Below are positions 8,609-16,795 of a stretch of 64,000 nucleotides of DNA, one piece after another. The stretch spans positions 310,001 through 374,000 of the forward strand of contig NZ_VRLV01000009.1 in the NCBI RefSeq assembly GCF_009760925.1, read 5' to 3'. Numbering within the stretch: position 1 is the first letter of the stretch; the number at the start of each line of letters is the position of its first letter. The position numbers and the translations under genes were made by a program. The notes below the pieces were generated by a model. It saw only the letters and a program-made list of their open reading frames with translations, did no database searches and was not told the DNA's origin. The DNA comes from Nonomuraea typhae (GTDB taxonomy: Bacteria > Actinomycetota > Actinomycetes > Streptosporangiales > Streptosporangiaceae).

Positions 8609-8681
8609 GGTCCCGTCGTCTAGTGGCCCAGGACGCCGCCCTCTCAAGGCGGTAGCGCCGGTTCGAATCCGGTCGGGACTA
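8609..8681 (+). tRNA. tRNA-Glu (CTC), copy 2
   Basis: The same 73 nt as copy 1, repeated with a 97-bp period, so this is a recent tandem duplication or one kept identical by gene conversion. The 3' flank diverges immediately after the discriminator. The substrate is charged by the GltX encoded at 1363-2736. The 239 bp that follow, up to the methyltransferase gene, hold no further RNA gene or clear T-tailed terminator that I can see. Confidence 0.95.
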
Positions 8682-8920
8682 CAAGCAATGTGCTTGGCAC
8701 GCTTCTCCAGTCGAGCTGAAGCTCGGCTCCTGTCGGGCCGCCTTTCCAGCCCCGCCCGTTACCCGATCAAGTGGATCCCACCACGCTTGCGCCCCGGCTG
8801 GCATGAGTCCTTGAGACATGAGGCGTCAGGGCCGGGTGGTTGCAGCAACGGCTGCCGTTAACCGGTGGCGTTCCGTCGACGGGTCTCATAGCGTGGGCGC
8901 TCGTGGCTGATGATCCGGGA

Positions 8921-9730
8921 ATGCGCCTGGAGCGACGTGACCTCGGTCGGGTGTTCAACGAGGTGCCGGAGCTCTACGACCGGGTCCGGCCGGGATACCC
9001 CGACGAGTTGTTCGCGGACCTCGTCAGCGTCACCGGGTTGGCCGAAACGTCGTCGGTGCTGGAGGTGGGCTGCGGGACCGGTCAGGCGACACGCTCGCTG
9101 GCGGCGCTCGGATGCCCGGTGACCGCGGTCGAACCGGGCACGCACATGGCCGCACTCGCGTGCGGGCGGCTCGCCGGGTTCCGTAACGTCAATGTCGAGA
9201 GATCGACATTTGAGGACTGGGACGACCGCGGCCGACGCTTCGACGTCCTCGTGGCCGCATCGTCGTGGCACTGGGTCGACCCGTCGATCGGCTGGCGGCG
9301 CGCGCATGACGTGCTCCGTCCCAGAGGCTGGATGGCGTTGCTCGGCAACGTCGTCATCCGCAGACCGGGAGAGCCCGAGGTGTACGCGGAGACCGCCGAT
9401 CTCCACGAGCGGTTCTGCCCGGGGAACCCTGGTTGGGGTCATCCGCCGCTGGAGGAGGACGTGCGCACCACCGACGAGGGTTGGGGTCTGGTCGACGATC
9501 CCGGCGGCTTGTTCGGCCCGACGATCGTGCGCTGGTACCCGACCGTTCAATGGTTCAACGGGGACGGCTTCGCCGACCTCCTTCGCTCGACGTCGTTGTA
9601 CCGCAGACTCGACCACGACGTCCGTGAGCCCCTGCTCGACGCCGTCGCCGAGCGCATTCGCACACGGATGGGCGACCGAGCGTCACGCCGCTATCTCAGC
9701 GTCCTCCGTGTGGGACAGCGCCCCGGATGA
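8921..9730 (+). CDS. Class I SAM-dependent methyltransferase
   Basis: A 269-aa methyltransferase of the methyltransf_11/25 type. Motif I is LEVGCGTGQATRSLA (about residues 47-61), followed by an acidic residue at the end of strand beta-2 (AVEPG). Motif IV-like VLVAASSWHWVD and the post-motif DVLRPRGWMALLG follow in order. The substrate is unknown. I chose ATG 8921, where similarity to the fold begins; TTG 8840 and GTG 8903 are also in frame. It lies downstream of the tRNA-Glu pair and upstream of a decayed gene, in what looks like accessory DNA. Confidence 0.82.
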   Translation: MRLERRDLGRVFNEVPELYDRVRPGYPDELFADLVSVTGLAETSSVLEVGCGTGQATRSLAALGCPVTAVEPGTHMAALACGRLAGFRNVNVERSTFEDWDDRGRRFDVLVAASSWHWVDPSIGWRRAHDVLRPRGWMALLGNVVIRRPGEPEVYAETADLHERFCPGNPGWGHPPLEEDVRTTDEGWGLVDDPGGLFGPTIVRWYPTVQWFNGDGFADLLRSTSLYRRLDHDVREPLLDAVAERIRTRMGDRASRRYLSVLRVGQRPG

Positions 9731-9898
9731 GTCCAGGAGGGGCGCCAGTGGCCTGTCCTGGAGCAGGCGTTCCATCCCGGTCGTAGTCGTGGGCGAGTCG
9801 GCCGTCGAGCTGGTTCGCCGGGCAGCCGGGCACGCTCGATCCCCAGATGTCCGCCGCAAGGGCGTGAACGTAGGCTCGCGTATCGGGGGATACACCAC

Positions 9899-10938
9899 AT
9901 GCCAGGAAATACGGGGAAGATCGGCGACCCACAGGTCTTCGCCGCCGCCTCCTCCGCCGGGGCGACCTCTGCCCGGGCGGGGAAGCGGTATTGGCATCTG
10001 CGCGAACGGACCGGCGAGGCCCGCTACCTGGACCGCGCCCTGGCCGTCGCGCACGACTGGATCGCCGCCAACCCGGAGGGCGAACAGCCTGGCCCGCCAC
10101 GCGCACCTGCTGGCCGATCCGGCGTTGTACCGGGAGCACATCCAGCACGCCACCCGCCCCGACGGCTACCTGCTCCCCATCGGGGACGGCCCGGCCGACG
10201 GCGGCTACGTCTTCGGGCCGCACCGCCTGGAACGATCCCGGCTCCGCCCACTACTCGATCAGGTTCGGCCCCGGCCGCAAGCTCCACGGCCACGAGGACC
10301 ACCTCGGCGTCACCTACTACGCCCACGGCCGTCCCATCCTGGTCGAAGCCGGCTTCCACTCCTACGAGAAGACCCCCTTCACCACCTGGACCCGGCTGCC
10401 GGAGGCGCACAACCTCCCGGTGGTCGAGGGCGCCCGCTTCCGTCCCGGCACCGCCACTCACCTGCGCGCCGCCGGCATCACCGCCCGGCGCCAGTCGTTC
10501 ACCCTCGACGACACCGCCTACGGGGTACGCAGGATCCGCGAGGTCGTGGTCCACCACGGTCCCGACGTGCTGGCCGTACAGGATCGGGTGGAGGGCGGGG
10601 CGACGGCCCGCAGCCTGTGGCACTTCGCCCCGGCGCTGCGGGTGCTGACCCGCGGGAAGGGCCTGGTGGTCCTGGGGGACGAGGACGGCTGGCAGGTGAC
10701 GCTGGCGCAGTTCACGCTGCCTGACGGCGCCCCTGCTCACGATCCCGAGGTACGGCGTGGCCTCGTCTCGCCCGCCGCCCGCCGTACCGCCGGGGTGGAG
10801 ATCGTCGTCTCGCCGGCGGCCACCAGGCTGCTGACGCTGATCGTCCCGGGCTGCGCCGCCCCGGAGATAGCCGTCGCCGACGGGGGAGTAAGTGTGACCA
10901 CCCCCGAAGGAACGGCCCCATGCTGGGGTTCGACCTGA
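9899..10938 (+). pseudogene. Heparinase II/III family polysaccharide lyase, frameshifted remnant
   Basis: Similarity to heparinase II/III-type lyases is spread over three frames. The first piece has YWHLRERTGEARYLDRAL and AHDWIAANP; after a shift near 10083 comes ARHAHLLADPALYREH and RPDGYLLPIGDG...GGYVFG. After another shift near 10216 comes TAWNDPGSAHYSIRFGPGRK, HGHEDHLGVTYYAHGRP and EAGFHSYEKTPFTTWTR, running to a stop at 10938. Between the LADP and RPDGYLLP segments the distance is far shorter than in intact family members, so there is an internal deletion as well. The product would have been a secreted or periplasm-like polysaccharide lyase. I see no way to read it as one protein. Confidence 0.75.
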
Positions 10939-10950
10939 GATCCTGGAAGG

Positions 10951-11247
10951 GTGACCGAGTCGATCAGCCTGGCACTCGTTGCCTACTTGACCGGTGGCCC
11001 CTCTCCGTGGCCCCGCAAGGATCCGGCCGCCCTGGCGGCGGCAGTGGGCGCCGACGAGGCGGCCGACCTGCTCCCGGCGCTGGACGCGTTGGCCGAGGAG
11101 ATGCTGACCATCCCGGTGAGCTGGGAGAACCAGACCTTGGAATCCGGCACCGCGCAGGCCAAGGACGAGATGGGCGCCCGCCACCCCGATCTCACCGACG
11201 ACGCCCTCAAGGCGCTGGGCAGCTACTTCAGCTACAACTGGAAGTAG
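10951..11247 (+). CDS. Small helical protein of unknown function
   Basis: A 98-aa mostly acidic, helix-predicting protein with a GTG start. It contains ALAAAVGADEAADLLPALDA and ends DDALKALGSYFSYNWK. There are no signal peptide, membrane segment or cysteine motifs. It is convergent with the 575-aa gene, with only 10 bp between the stops. Codon use matches the neighbours, which supports real coding. No family recognised. Confidence 0.6.
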   Translation: MTESISLALVAYLTGGPSPWPRKDPAALAAAVGADEAADLLPALDALAEEMLTIPVSWENQTLESGTAQAKDEMGARHPDLTDDALKALGSYFSYNWK

Positions 11248-11257
11248 CCGCCCAGGC

Positions 11258-12985
11258 TCAGGACGAGGTGGACCGGGCCTTGAACAACGCGCGCTTGGCC
11301 GCCTTGGCCACCTGCTTGTCCGGGTGCACCTGGGAGATCAGGTCGAGGAGTTCCTCCACGTGCGCGTGCGGGATCTTCCAGATGACCTCGAGCAGGTTGT
11401 TGAGCAGGTCGGGGCCGATGTCCCGCAGGCTGCTGACGAACTCCGCGCGCCCCAGCCCTGCGGAGATGGTCCACATGTCCAGGATCAGCCAGTGGGTGTC
11501 GTCCTGGGTGGGTTCGGGGGCGTCGGGGACTTCGAGCTGGCTCAGGTGGGTGGCGGCGTACGGGCGGAGGGCGGGGTGGTTCAGCGCCTCCTGCCAGGCG
11601 GGCACCGCGGCCTCGCCGAGCGTCCCCACCACGCTGGCCGCCTGGACGCGGACCAGGGCGTCGTTGTCGTCCTCCGCGGCGGCGTCGAGGAGTTCCGCGG
11701 CCGCCTGGGCGGGCTCGCGCAGCTCCATCCACGCGGCGAACTCCGCGTCGGCCTCGTCCTCGGGGAGTTCGGCGGAGAGGGTCAGCAGGTCGAGGGCCGA
11801 CATGGACTCGATCGCGGGGCGCGCGTCCACTTCGATGTCGGCGTCGTCGGCGAGGTGGACGACGCCCTCCATGCCCAGCGGGGTGAGGGCGACGTCGCCG
11901 GAGACGCTGACCATGCCGTAGCCGACCAGCCAGTCGAGGACGGGCGCCAGCGGGTCGCCGTAGTGCTCGGCGGCGGCGGTCCACGCCTCGGCGCCCAGCT
12001 CGTCGATGTCGGCCGCGGCCTCGGCGAGCTCGGCGCGCAGGCCGTCCAGCTCGCGGGCGCCTCCGGCCAGCAGCAGGCGGATGAGCAGACCCCGGGTGAG
12101 GCCGGACAGGGCCATGGTGAGGTCGTCGTCCTGCAACTCGGGGTCGCCGTAGTCGACGGAGTGCAGGCCCAGCATCCAGGCGTCGAGCACGTCCTCGTCG
12201 TCGTCGAAGGGCCACCCGGCGGTGTCCTCGTCCACGCTGACGGTGTCCTCGCCGTCCGGCTCGATGAACTCGAGGTCCACGGCGAGGTTCCAGATGTTCC
12301 ACAGCTGGGGGACGTCTTCGCCCGCCTCGGGCCTGGGCAGGCCGATGACGTCGAGCGCCTCGCCGACCTCGGCCTCGGAAAGGAGCGTCTCCTCGCCGAC
12401 GCGGCGACCGGTCCCGACCCAGACGGACAGGTCGCGGGCCTTGGCGATCAGAGGTACGGCTCGCGCCGCCTCGGCCAGCTCGGTGTCGGGGCTGAGCCGG
12501 ATGGTGTCGAGGTCGGCCAGCCGGTCGGCGAACGGCTCGAAGTCGCCCAGGTCGCCGCCTTCCTCGTCCTCCCCCTCGTCGTCACCGTCGTCGTCCTCCT
12601 CCTCGCCGATGAGGTCCTCCATCAGGTCGATGAACTCCTCTTCGAGGTCGGAGAGCTCGCCGAGCAGGTCGGCCAGGGAGTCGGAGCGATCGCTGAGGCG
12701 GCCGGTCTTCGACAGGAACGTGAGGTAGGCGTCGAGCGCGGAGGCCATCCCGTCGGCGGCGGCATCGGGGTCGTCCACCACCTTGGGCATCTGCTCGATC
12801 ATGACCCCCCGCACGTCGGCGCGGGTCCACGTGCCGACATGGGAGGAGAAGGAGATGCGGTGCCACAGAGCGGCCGGTCCCACCAGTTCGGGGGAGCTGT
12901 CGGGCGCGTTGGTGCGCGCCCAGACGATGAACTCTTCCAGCAGGGGTCGCAGCTCAGCGGCGGCTACCTCGATGCGATCTGTCAC
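11258..12985 (-). CDS. Large acidic cytosolic protein with HEAT-like C-terminus, unknown function
   Basis: A 575-aa protein with no signal peptide or membrane segment and a very acidic composition. A nearly pure Asp/Glu/Gly stretch sits around residues 126-145 (EEEDDDGDDEGEDEEGGD). The C-terminal third has short repeated helices with alternating Ala/Leu and Asp, such as LVRVQAASVVGTLGEAAVPA and KQVAKAAKRALFKA, like HEAT/armadillo repeats used for protein binding. The middle has a winged-helix-like run, GYGMVSVSGDVALTPLGMEGV. The GTG start at 12985 is followed by TDRIEVAAAEL. No enzymatic motif is visible. A role as a scaffold is a guess. Confidence 0.7.
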   Translation of the reverse strand: MTDRIEVAAAELRPLLEEFIVWARTNAPDSSPELVGPAALWHRISFSSHVGTWTRADVRGVMIEQMPKVVDDPDAAADGMASALDAYLTFLSKTGRLSDRSDSLADLLGELSDLEEEFIDLMEDLIGEEEDDDGDDEGEDEEGGDLGDFEPFADRLADLDTIRLSPDTELAEAARAVPLIAKARDLSVWVGTGRRVGEETLLSEAEVGEALDVIGLPRPEAGEDVPQLWNIWNLAVDLEFIEPDGEDTVSVDEDTAGWPFDDDEDVLDAWMLGLHSVDYGDPELQDDDLTMALSGLTRGLLIRLLLAGGARELDGLRAELAEAAADIDELGAEAWTAAAEHYGDPLAPVLDWLVGYGMVSVSGDVALTPLGMEGVVHLADDADIEVDARPAIESMSALDLLTLSAELPEDEADAEFAAWMELREPAQAAAELLDAAAEDDNDALVRVQAASVVGTLGEAAVPAWQEALNHPALRPYAATHLSQLEVPDAPEPTQDDTHWLILDMWTISAGLGRAEFVSSLRDIGPDLLNNLLEVIWKIPHAHVEELLDLISQVHPDKQVAKAAKRALFKARSTSS

Positions 12986-13077
12986 GCACTCAGGCTAGTG
13001 CGCCTGGGACGCACTCGGCTCCCCAAATACGCGGTTTAGCTGATCATGACTGATGCCAACTCACAATCCATGGCCCA

Positions 13078-13794
13078 TCAGGATGATCTGCGCATAGACT
13101 CCGTGATCCTTTCGGCGGCGGCCATGACCGGAACGGCGTGCAGGCGGCCGGGTGCGCGGGTGAGGCGCTCGATGGGGCCGGAGACCGAGACGGCGGCGAT
13201 GACCTTGCCGCCGCTGCCCCTGATGGGCGCCGAGACGCTGGCCACGCCCTGCTCGCGCTCGCCCACGCTGTGGGCCCAGCCGCGCCGCCGTACGCTGGCG
13301 AGAGTGGCGGCGGTGAACTTGGCGCCGCGCAGGCCGCGGTGCAGGCGGTCGGGCTCCTCCCAGGCGAGCAGTATCTGGGCGGCCGAGCCGGCGGTCATGG
13401 GCAGGGCCGAGCCGACGGGAACGGTGTCACGCAGGCCGCTGGCGCGTTCCGCGGCGGCGACGCAGACGCGCTCGTCGCCCTGGCGGCGGTAGAGCTGGGC
13501 GCTCTCGCCGGTCAGGTCGCGCAGCTGGGTCAGGACGGGGGCGGCCACGGCCAGCAGCCGGTCCTCTCCGGCGGCGGTGGACAACTCCGACAGCCGCGGG
13601 CCCAGGACGAACCTGCCCTGGGTGTCGCGGGTGACGATGCGGTGGTGCTCCAGCGCCACGGCCAGCCGGTGGGCCGTGGGCCGGGCCAGTCCGGTGGCCT
13701 GGACGAGCTGCGCGAGCGAGGCGGGTCCGGCCTCCAGGGCATTGAGCACGAGAACGGCCTTGTCCAGTACGCCGACTCCGCTAGAGTTGTCCAT
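13078..13794 (-). CDS. ndgR: IclR family regulator, NdgR-like
   Basis: A 238-aa IclR protein: an N-terminal winged helix (residues about 6-70, with AQLVQATGLARPTAHRLAVA) and a C-terminal effector domain (about 75-235). Its length and its divergent position beside leuCD match NdgR of Streptomyces, which controls leuCD and other amino-acid genes. The binding of isopropylmalate or amino acids is family knowledge. I chose ATG 13794, which gives the NdgR length; the frame is open further upstream. The spacer to leuC is 65 bp and holds a small dyad. Likely autoregulated. Confidence 0.85.
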   Translation of the reverse strand: MDNSSGVGVLDKAVLVLNALEAGPASLAQLVQATGLARPTAHRLAVALEHHRIVTRDTQGRFVLGPRLSELSTAAGEDRLLAVAAPVLTQLRDLTGESAQLYRRQGDERVCVAAAERASGLRDTVPVGSALPMTAGSAAQILLAWEEPDRLHRGLRGAKFTAATLASVRRRGWAHSVGEREQGVASVSAPIRGSGGKVIAAVSVSGPIERLTRAPGRLHAVPVMAAAERITESMRRSS

Positions 13795-13809
13795 ACACCG
13801 ATACTGCCG

Positions 13810-13824
13810 TCTCGACATATGAGA
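13810..13824. promoter_or_regulatory. Candidate NdgR site between ndgR and leuC
   Basis: TCTC (13810-13813) and GAGA (13821-13824) form a short inverted repeat around GACATAT in the 65-bp divergent spacer. Position fits an operator for both genes. The arms are only 4 bp, so this is weak evidence. Confidence 0.3.
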
Positions 13825-13859
13825 AAGCAAGTCGGCGCGGAGTCTCAAGGAGGAGATCA

Positions 13860-15245
13860 ATGGGCCGCACACTGGCGGAGAAGGTCTGGGAGCAACACGT
13901 CGTACGGCGCGCGGAAGGCGAACCCGACCTGCTCTTCATCGACCTGCACCTCATTCACGAGGTGACCAGCCCGCAGGCGTTCGACGGCCTTCGCATGGCC
14001 GCGCGCCAGGTGCGCAGGCCCGATCTCACCATCGCCACCGAGGACCACAACGTGCCCACCGTGCTGGGCCCGATCAGTGACCCGGTCTCGAAGACGCAGG
14101 TGGAGACCCTGCGCAAGAACGCCGCCGAGTTCGGCATCCGGCTGCACCCGATGGGCGACGCCGGGCAGGGCGTGGTGCACATCATCGGCCCTCAGTTCGG
14201 CCTGACCCAGCCGGGCATGACGATCGTGTGTGGGGATTCTCACACCTCCACCCACGGCGCCTTCGGCGGCATCGCGTTCGGCATCGGCACCTCCGAGGTC
14301 GAGCACGTGCTGGCCACCCAGACGCTGCCCGCCTACCGGCCGAAGACGATGGCGATCGAGGTCTCGGGCGAGCTGCCCGTGGGCGTGACGGCCAAGGACC
14401 TCATCCTGGCCATCATCGCCAAGATCGGCACCGGCGGCGGCCAGGGCTACATCGTGGAGTACCGCGGCGAGGCCATCCGCAAGCTCTCCATGGAGGGCCG
14501 GATGACCGTCTGCAACATGTCGATCGAGGCCGGCGCCCGCGCGGGCATGATCGCCCCGGACGAGACCACCTTCGCCTACCTCAAGGGCCGTAAGCACGCC
14601 CCGCAGGGCGCCGCCTGGGACCGTGCGGTGGAGCACTGGAGGACGCTGAAGACCGACGACGACGCGGTCTTCGACAAGGTCGTGGAGATCGACGCCGGCG
14701 CGCTCACCCCGTTCGTCACGTGGGGCACCAACCCGGGACAGGGCCTGCCGCTCGGCGCCGCCGTACCGGACCCCGAGGAGATGGCGGACCCGACCGAGCG
14801 GTCCGCCGCCGAGCGGGCCCTTGAGTACATGGGCCTGACCGCGGGCACGCCGCTGCGCGAGATCGAGGTGGACACCGTCTTCGTCGGCTCGTGCACCAAC
14901 GGTCGCATCGAGGACCTGCGCGCCGCCGCCGAGATCCTGCGCGGGCGCACGGTCAAGACGCGCACGCTGATCGTCCCCGGCTCGATGCTGGTCAAGCTGG
15001 AGGCCGAGAAGGAGGGCCTGGACAAGGTCTTCGAGGCCGCCGGCGCCGAGTGGCGGCAGGCGGGCTGCTCGATGTGCCTGGGCATGAACCCCGACACGCT
15101 CCAGCCGGGCGAGCGCAGCGCCTCGACCTCCAACCGCAACTTCGAGGGCCGCCAGGGCAAGGGCGGCCGCACGCATCTGGTCTCGCCGCAGGTGGCCGCC
15201 GCCACCGCCGTGACCGGCCGCCTGACCGCGCCCGCCGACCTCTAG
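13860..15245 (+). CDS. leuC: 3-isopropylmalate dehydratase large subunit
   Basis: A 461-aa aconitase-family subunit that, with LeuD, isomerises 2- to 3-isopropylmalate in leucine synthesis. The [4Fe-4S] ligands are visible: Cys345 in GSCTNGRIEDL and Cys403 plus Cys406 in GCSMCLGMNPD. N-terminal IDLHLIHEVTSPQAF and central CGDSHTSTHGAFG are characteristic. An excellent ribosome-binding site (AAGGAGGAGATCA) precedes the ATG. leuD follows after 12 bp. Regulation by the divergent NdgR-like protein is inferred from context. Confidence 0.97.
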   Translation: MGRTLAEKVWEQHVVRRAEGEPDLLFIDLHLIHEVTSPQAFDGLRMAARQVRRPDLTIATEDHNVPTVLGPISDPVSKTQVETLRKNAAEFGIRLHPMGDAGQGVVHIIGPQFGLTQPGMTIVCGDSHTSTHGAFGGIAFGIGTSEVEHVLATQTLPAYRPKTMAIEVSGELPVGVTAKDLILAIIAKIGTGGGQGYIVEYRGEAIRKLSMEGRMTVCNMSIEAGARAGMIAPDETTFAYLKGRKHAPQGAAWDRAVEHWRTLKTDDDAVFDKVVEIDAGALTPFVTWGTNPGQGLPLGAAVPDPEEMADPTERSAAERALEYMGLTAGTPLREIEVDTVFVGSCTNGRIEDLRAAAEILRGRTVKTRTLIVPGSMLVKLEAEKEGLDKVFEAAGAEWRQAGCSMCLGMNPDTLQPGERSASTSNRNFEGRQGKGGRTHLVSPQVAAATAVTGRLTAPADL

Positions 15246-15257
15246 GAGAAGACGACC

Positions 15258-15845
15258 ATGGACGCTTTCACCACCCACACCGGTACGGCGGTGCCGCTGC
15301 GCCGCAGCAACGTGGACACCGACCAGATCATCCCGGCCGTCTGGCTCAAGCAGGTCAGCCGCACGGGCTTCGAGAAGGGCCTGTTCTCTGCCTGGCGCGA
15401 GGACCCGGCGTTCGTGCTGAACAACCCGGTCTACGACGGCGCCACGATCCTGCTGGCGGGGCCCGACTTCGGCACCGGCTCCTCGCGCGAGCACGCCGTC
15501 TGGGCCATCCAGCAGTACGGCTTCCGCGTCGTGATCGCCGCCCGCTTCGGCGACATCTTCCGCAACAACTCCACCAAGATGGGCCTGCTGCCGGTCGTCC
15601 TGGACGCCAAGGTGGTCGAGGAACTGCAGGCGGCGGTCGAGGCCGACCCGAAGGCCGAGATCACCGTGGACCTGGGCGAGCGCGAGGTGCGCCTGGGCGA
15701 GGCCGCCTGGAGCTTCGAGATCGACGACTACACCCGCTGGCGGCTCATGGAGGGCCTGGACGACATCGGGCTGACCCTGCGTCACGCCGACGACATCGCC
15801 GCGTACGAGAATGGTCGGCAGCCATGGCTGCCGACGACCGTCTAG
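15258..15845 (+). CDS. leuD: 3-isopropylmalate dehydratase small subunit
   Basis: A 195-aa swivel-domain partner of LeuC. Diagnostic motifs are RRSNVDTDQIIPA near the N-terminus and GTGSSREHAVWA, which binds substrate, about residues 74-85. Length is normal. It follows leuC by 12 bp with AGGAGAAG as ribosome-binding site. The last 22 bp overlap the start of the 80-aa gene in another frame, so the three genes form one operon that ends at the hairpin at 16078-16110. Confidence 0.97.
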   Translation: MDAFTTHTGTAVPLRRSNVDTDQIIPAVWLKQVSRTGFEKGLFSAWREDPAFVLNNPVYDGATILLAGPDFGTGSSREHAVWAIQQYGFRVVIAARFGDIFRNNSTKMGLLPVVLDAKVVEELQAAVEADPKAEITVDLGEREVRLGEAAWSFEIDDYTRWRLMEGLDDIGLTLRHADDIAAYENGRQPWLPTTV

Positions 15846-16066
15846 ACGACGACATCAAAGATGACGAGCTGGCGTGGCGGTTGCGCGAGGCGCACCGCCG
15901 CGTCCGCATGCTGCCGACCGAGGAAAAGGAGCGGTTCGCCCGGAAATATCTGGCGATCTGCGACCTGGCCAAGCGTGATCCCGAGCGCGCCGCGAGCCGT
16001 CTGGAGACCTTCCTCGAGGGCCTCGGCGACACGCCACGCGGTCAAGAAAACACGTCGGGTGATTGA
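15824..16066 (+). CDS. Small acidic/basic helical protein overlapping leuD
   Basis: An 80-aa protein starting at ATG 15824 inside the end of leuD. The sequence begins MAADDRLDDDIKDDELAWR and continues with amphipathic helices rich in Arg/Glu (LPTEEKERFARKYLAICDLA, DPERAASRLETFLEGL). There is no membrane segment. It has the operon position between leuCD and hup occupied by a small gene in other actinomycetes, which argues for a real gene. Function unknown. Its frame is open upstream through leuD, so a naive gene call would start far too early. Confidence 0.7.
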   Translation: MAADDRLDDDIKDDELAWRLREAHRRVRMLPTEEKERFARKYLAICDLAKRDPERAASRLETFLEGLGDTPRGQENTSGD

Positions 16067-16077
16067 GTTCCCCCGGA

Positions 16078-16110
16078 AAGCCCCTTAATTTCGAGCGCGT
16101 AAGGGGTTTC
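16078..16110 (+). terminator. Terminator of the leuCD operon
   Basis: The stem AAGCCCCTTA (16078-16087) with TAAGGGGTTT (16100-16109), containing one G-T pair and a 12-nt loop, ends in TTTC. It lies 11 nt after the stop of the 80-aa gene and separates leuCD from hup. Confidence 0.65.
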
Positions 16111-16157
16111 TCCGTAAGGCGAGTGTGCTGGAACCCCGAGCCGTAACAGGGGGATAG

Positions 16158-16457
16158 ATGAACAAGCGGGAACTCGTCGACGCCATCGCTGACCGGGTGG
16201 GCGACAAGAAGACGGCCACCGAGGCCGTCAACGCGATTATCGACGCCGTCCAGAAGGCTGTCGCCAGCGGCGACAAGGTCTCGATCACGGGCTTCGGCGC
16301 TTTCGAGATGGTTCACAAGCCGGCTCGGACGGCCAGGAACCCTTCGACCGGTGCGGAGATCAAGGTCGCCGAGAGCTGGGCGCCGAAGTTCCGTCCCGGC
16401 TCCGACTTCAAGGAGCTGGTGAACGCCGGCGGCAAGAAGGCGTCGAAGAAGAAGTAA
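16158..16457 (+). CDS. hup: DNA-binding protein HU
   Basis: A 99-aa HU-family nucleoid protein. It has the N-terminal helical dimer part (NKRELVDAIADRVG), the GFGAFE turn and the DNA-binding arm (ARTARNPSTGAEIKV). The tail is only GGKKASKKK. In Streptomyces, the hup gene beside leuCD is hupS and carries a long Lys/Ala-rich extension; here that extension is missing, so by structure this is the short HupA-like form. GGGGG and GATAG precede the ATG at 16158. Single-gene transcription unit between two hairpins. Confidence 0.95.
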   Translation: MNKRELVDAIADRVGDKKTATEAVNAIIDAVQKAVASGDKVSITGFGAFEMVHKPARTARNPSTGAEIKVAESWAPKFRPGSDFKELVNAGGKKASKKK

Positions 16458-16472
16458 CCACTTCTGCGGGGT

Positions 16473-16515
16473 GGCCCGGGTTCGCCATTGCGGCGGACCC
16501 GGGCCATCGTGTTTT
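16473..16515 (+). terminator. Terminator of hup
   Basis: GGCCCGGGT (16473-16481) pairs with ACCCGGGCC (16497-16505), extended inward by three more pairs to a 12-bp stem with a 9-nt loop. ATCGTGTTTT follows. Confidence 0.8.
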
Positions 16516-16539
16516 CCAAGAATTCTTTTACTCGGCCTT

Positions 16540-16740
16540 TTAGGGAAGCGGGAAGGTCGACAACGTGATGTAGGTGACCTCCCCGTCGGTCACGGCGAGG
16601 TTCACGCGCTGGCCGGAACGCAGAAGCAGCAGCGGCCCGGCGTCGAACGCCTTCGCCGGGAAGTCGAGCACCGTGCCGTCGTCGAGGAAGACCGTGCCTG
16701 AGCGGGTGGCGGGGTCATAGGTACGCACTGTCGCCTGCAC
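16540..16740 (-). CDS. Small beta-barrel-like protein (cold-shock-like), unknown function
   Basis: A 66-aa protein with GTG start at 16740, reading QATVRTYDPATRSGTVFLDD and ending VTDGEVTYITLSTFPLP. The pattern of short strands with FLDDGTVLDFP and LRSGQRVNLAV resembles the cold-shock/OB fold, but the RNP1 and RNP2 aromatic motifs of true Csp proteins are not present. Similar small proteins occur downstream of hup in actinomycetes. Divergent from the MFS gene by 55 bp. No clear ribosome-binding site, so the transcript may be leaderless. Confidence 0.6.
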   Translation of the reverse strand: MQATVRTYDPATRSGTVFLDDGTVLDFPAKAFDAGPLLLLRSGQRVNLAVTDGEVTYITLSTFPLP

Positions 16741-16795
16741 GCGACCAGCGTAAATCGTTTGACCCCGGTGGGCGAGCCCACGAGGATCGACGGCC

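Noticed and set aside
9683..10223. Reverse frames such as HALAADIWGSSVPG over 9731-9900
   Set aside because: No family resemblance, and the stretch is only the 168-bp gap before the decayed lyase gene.
8512..10938. Integrated element at tRNA-Glu
   Set aside because: No integrase, no direct repeat of the tRNA 3' end, no phage or conjugation genes seen; only circumstantial gene decay.
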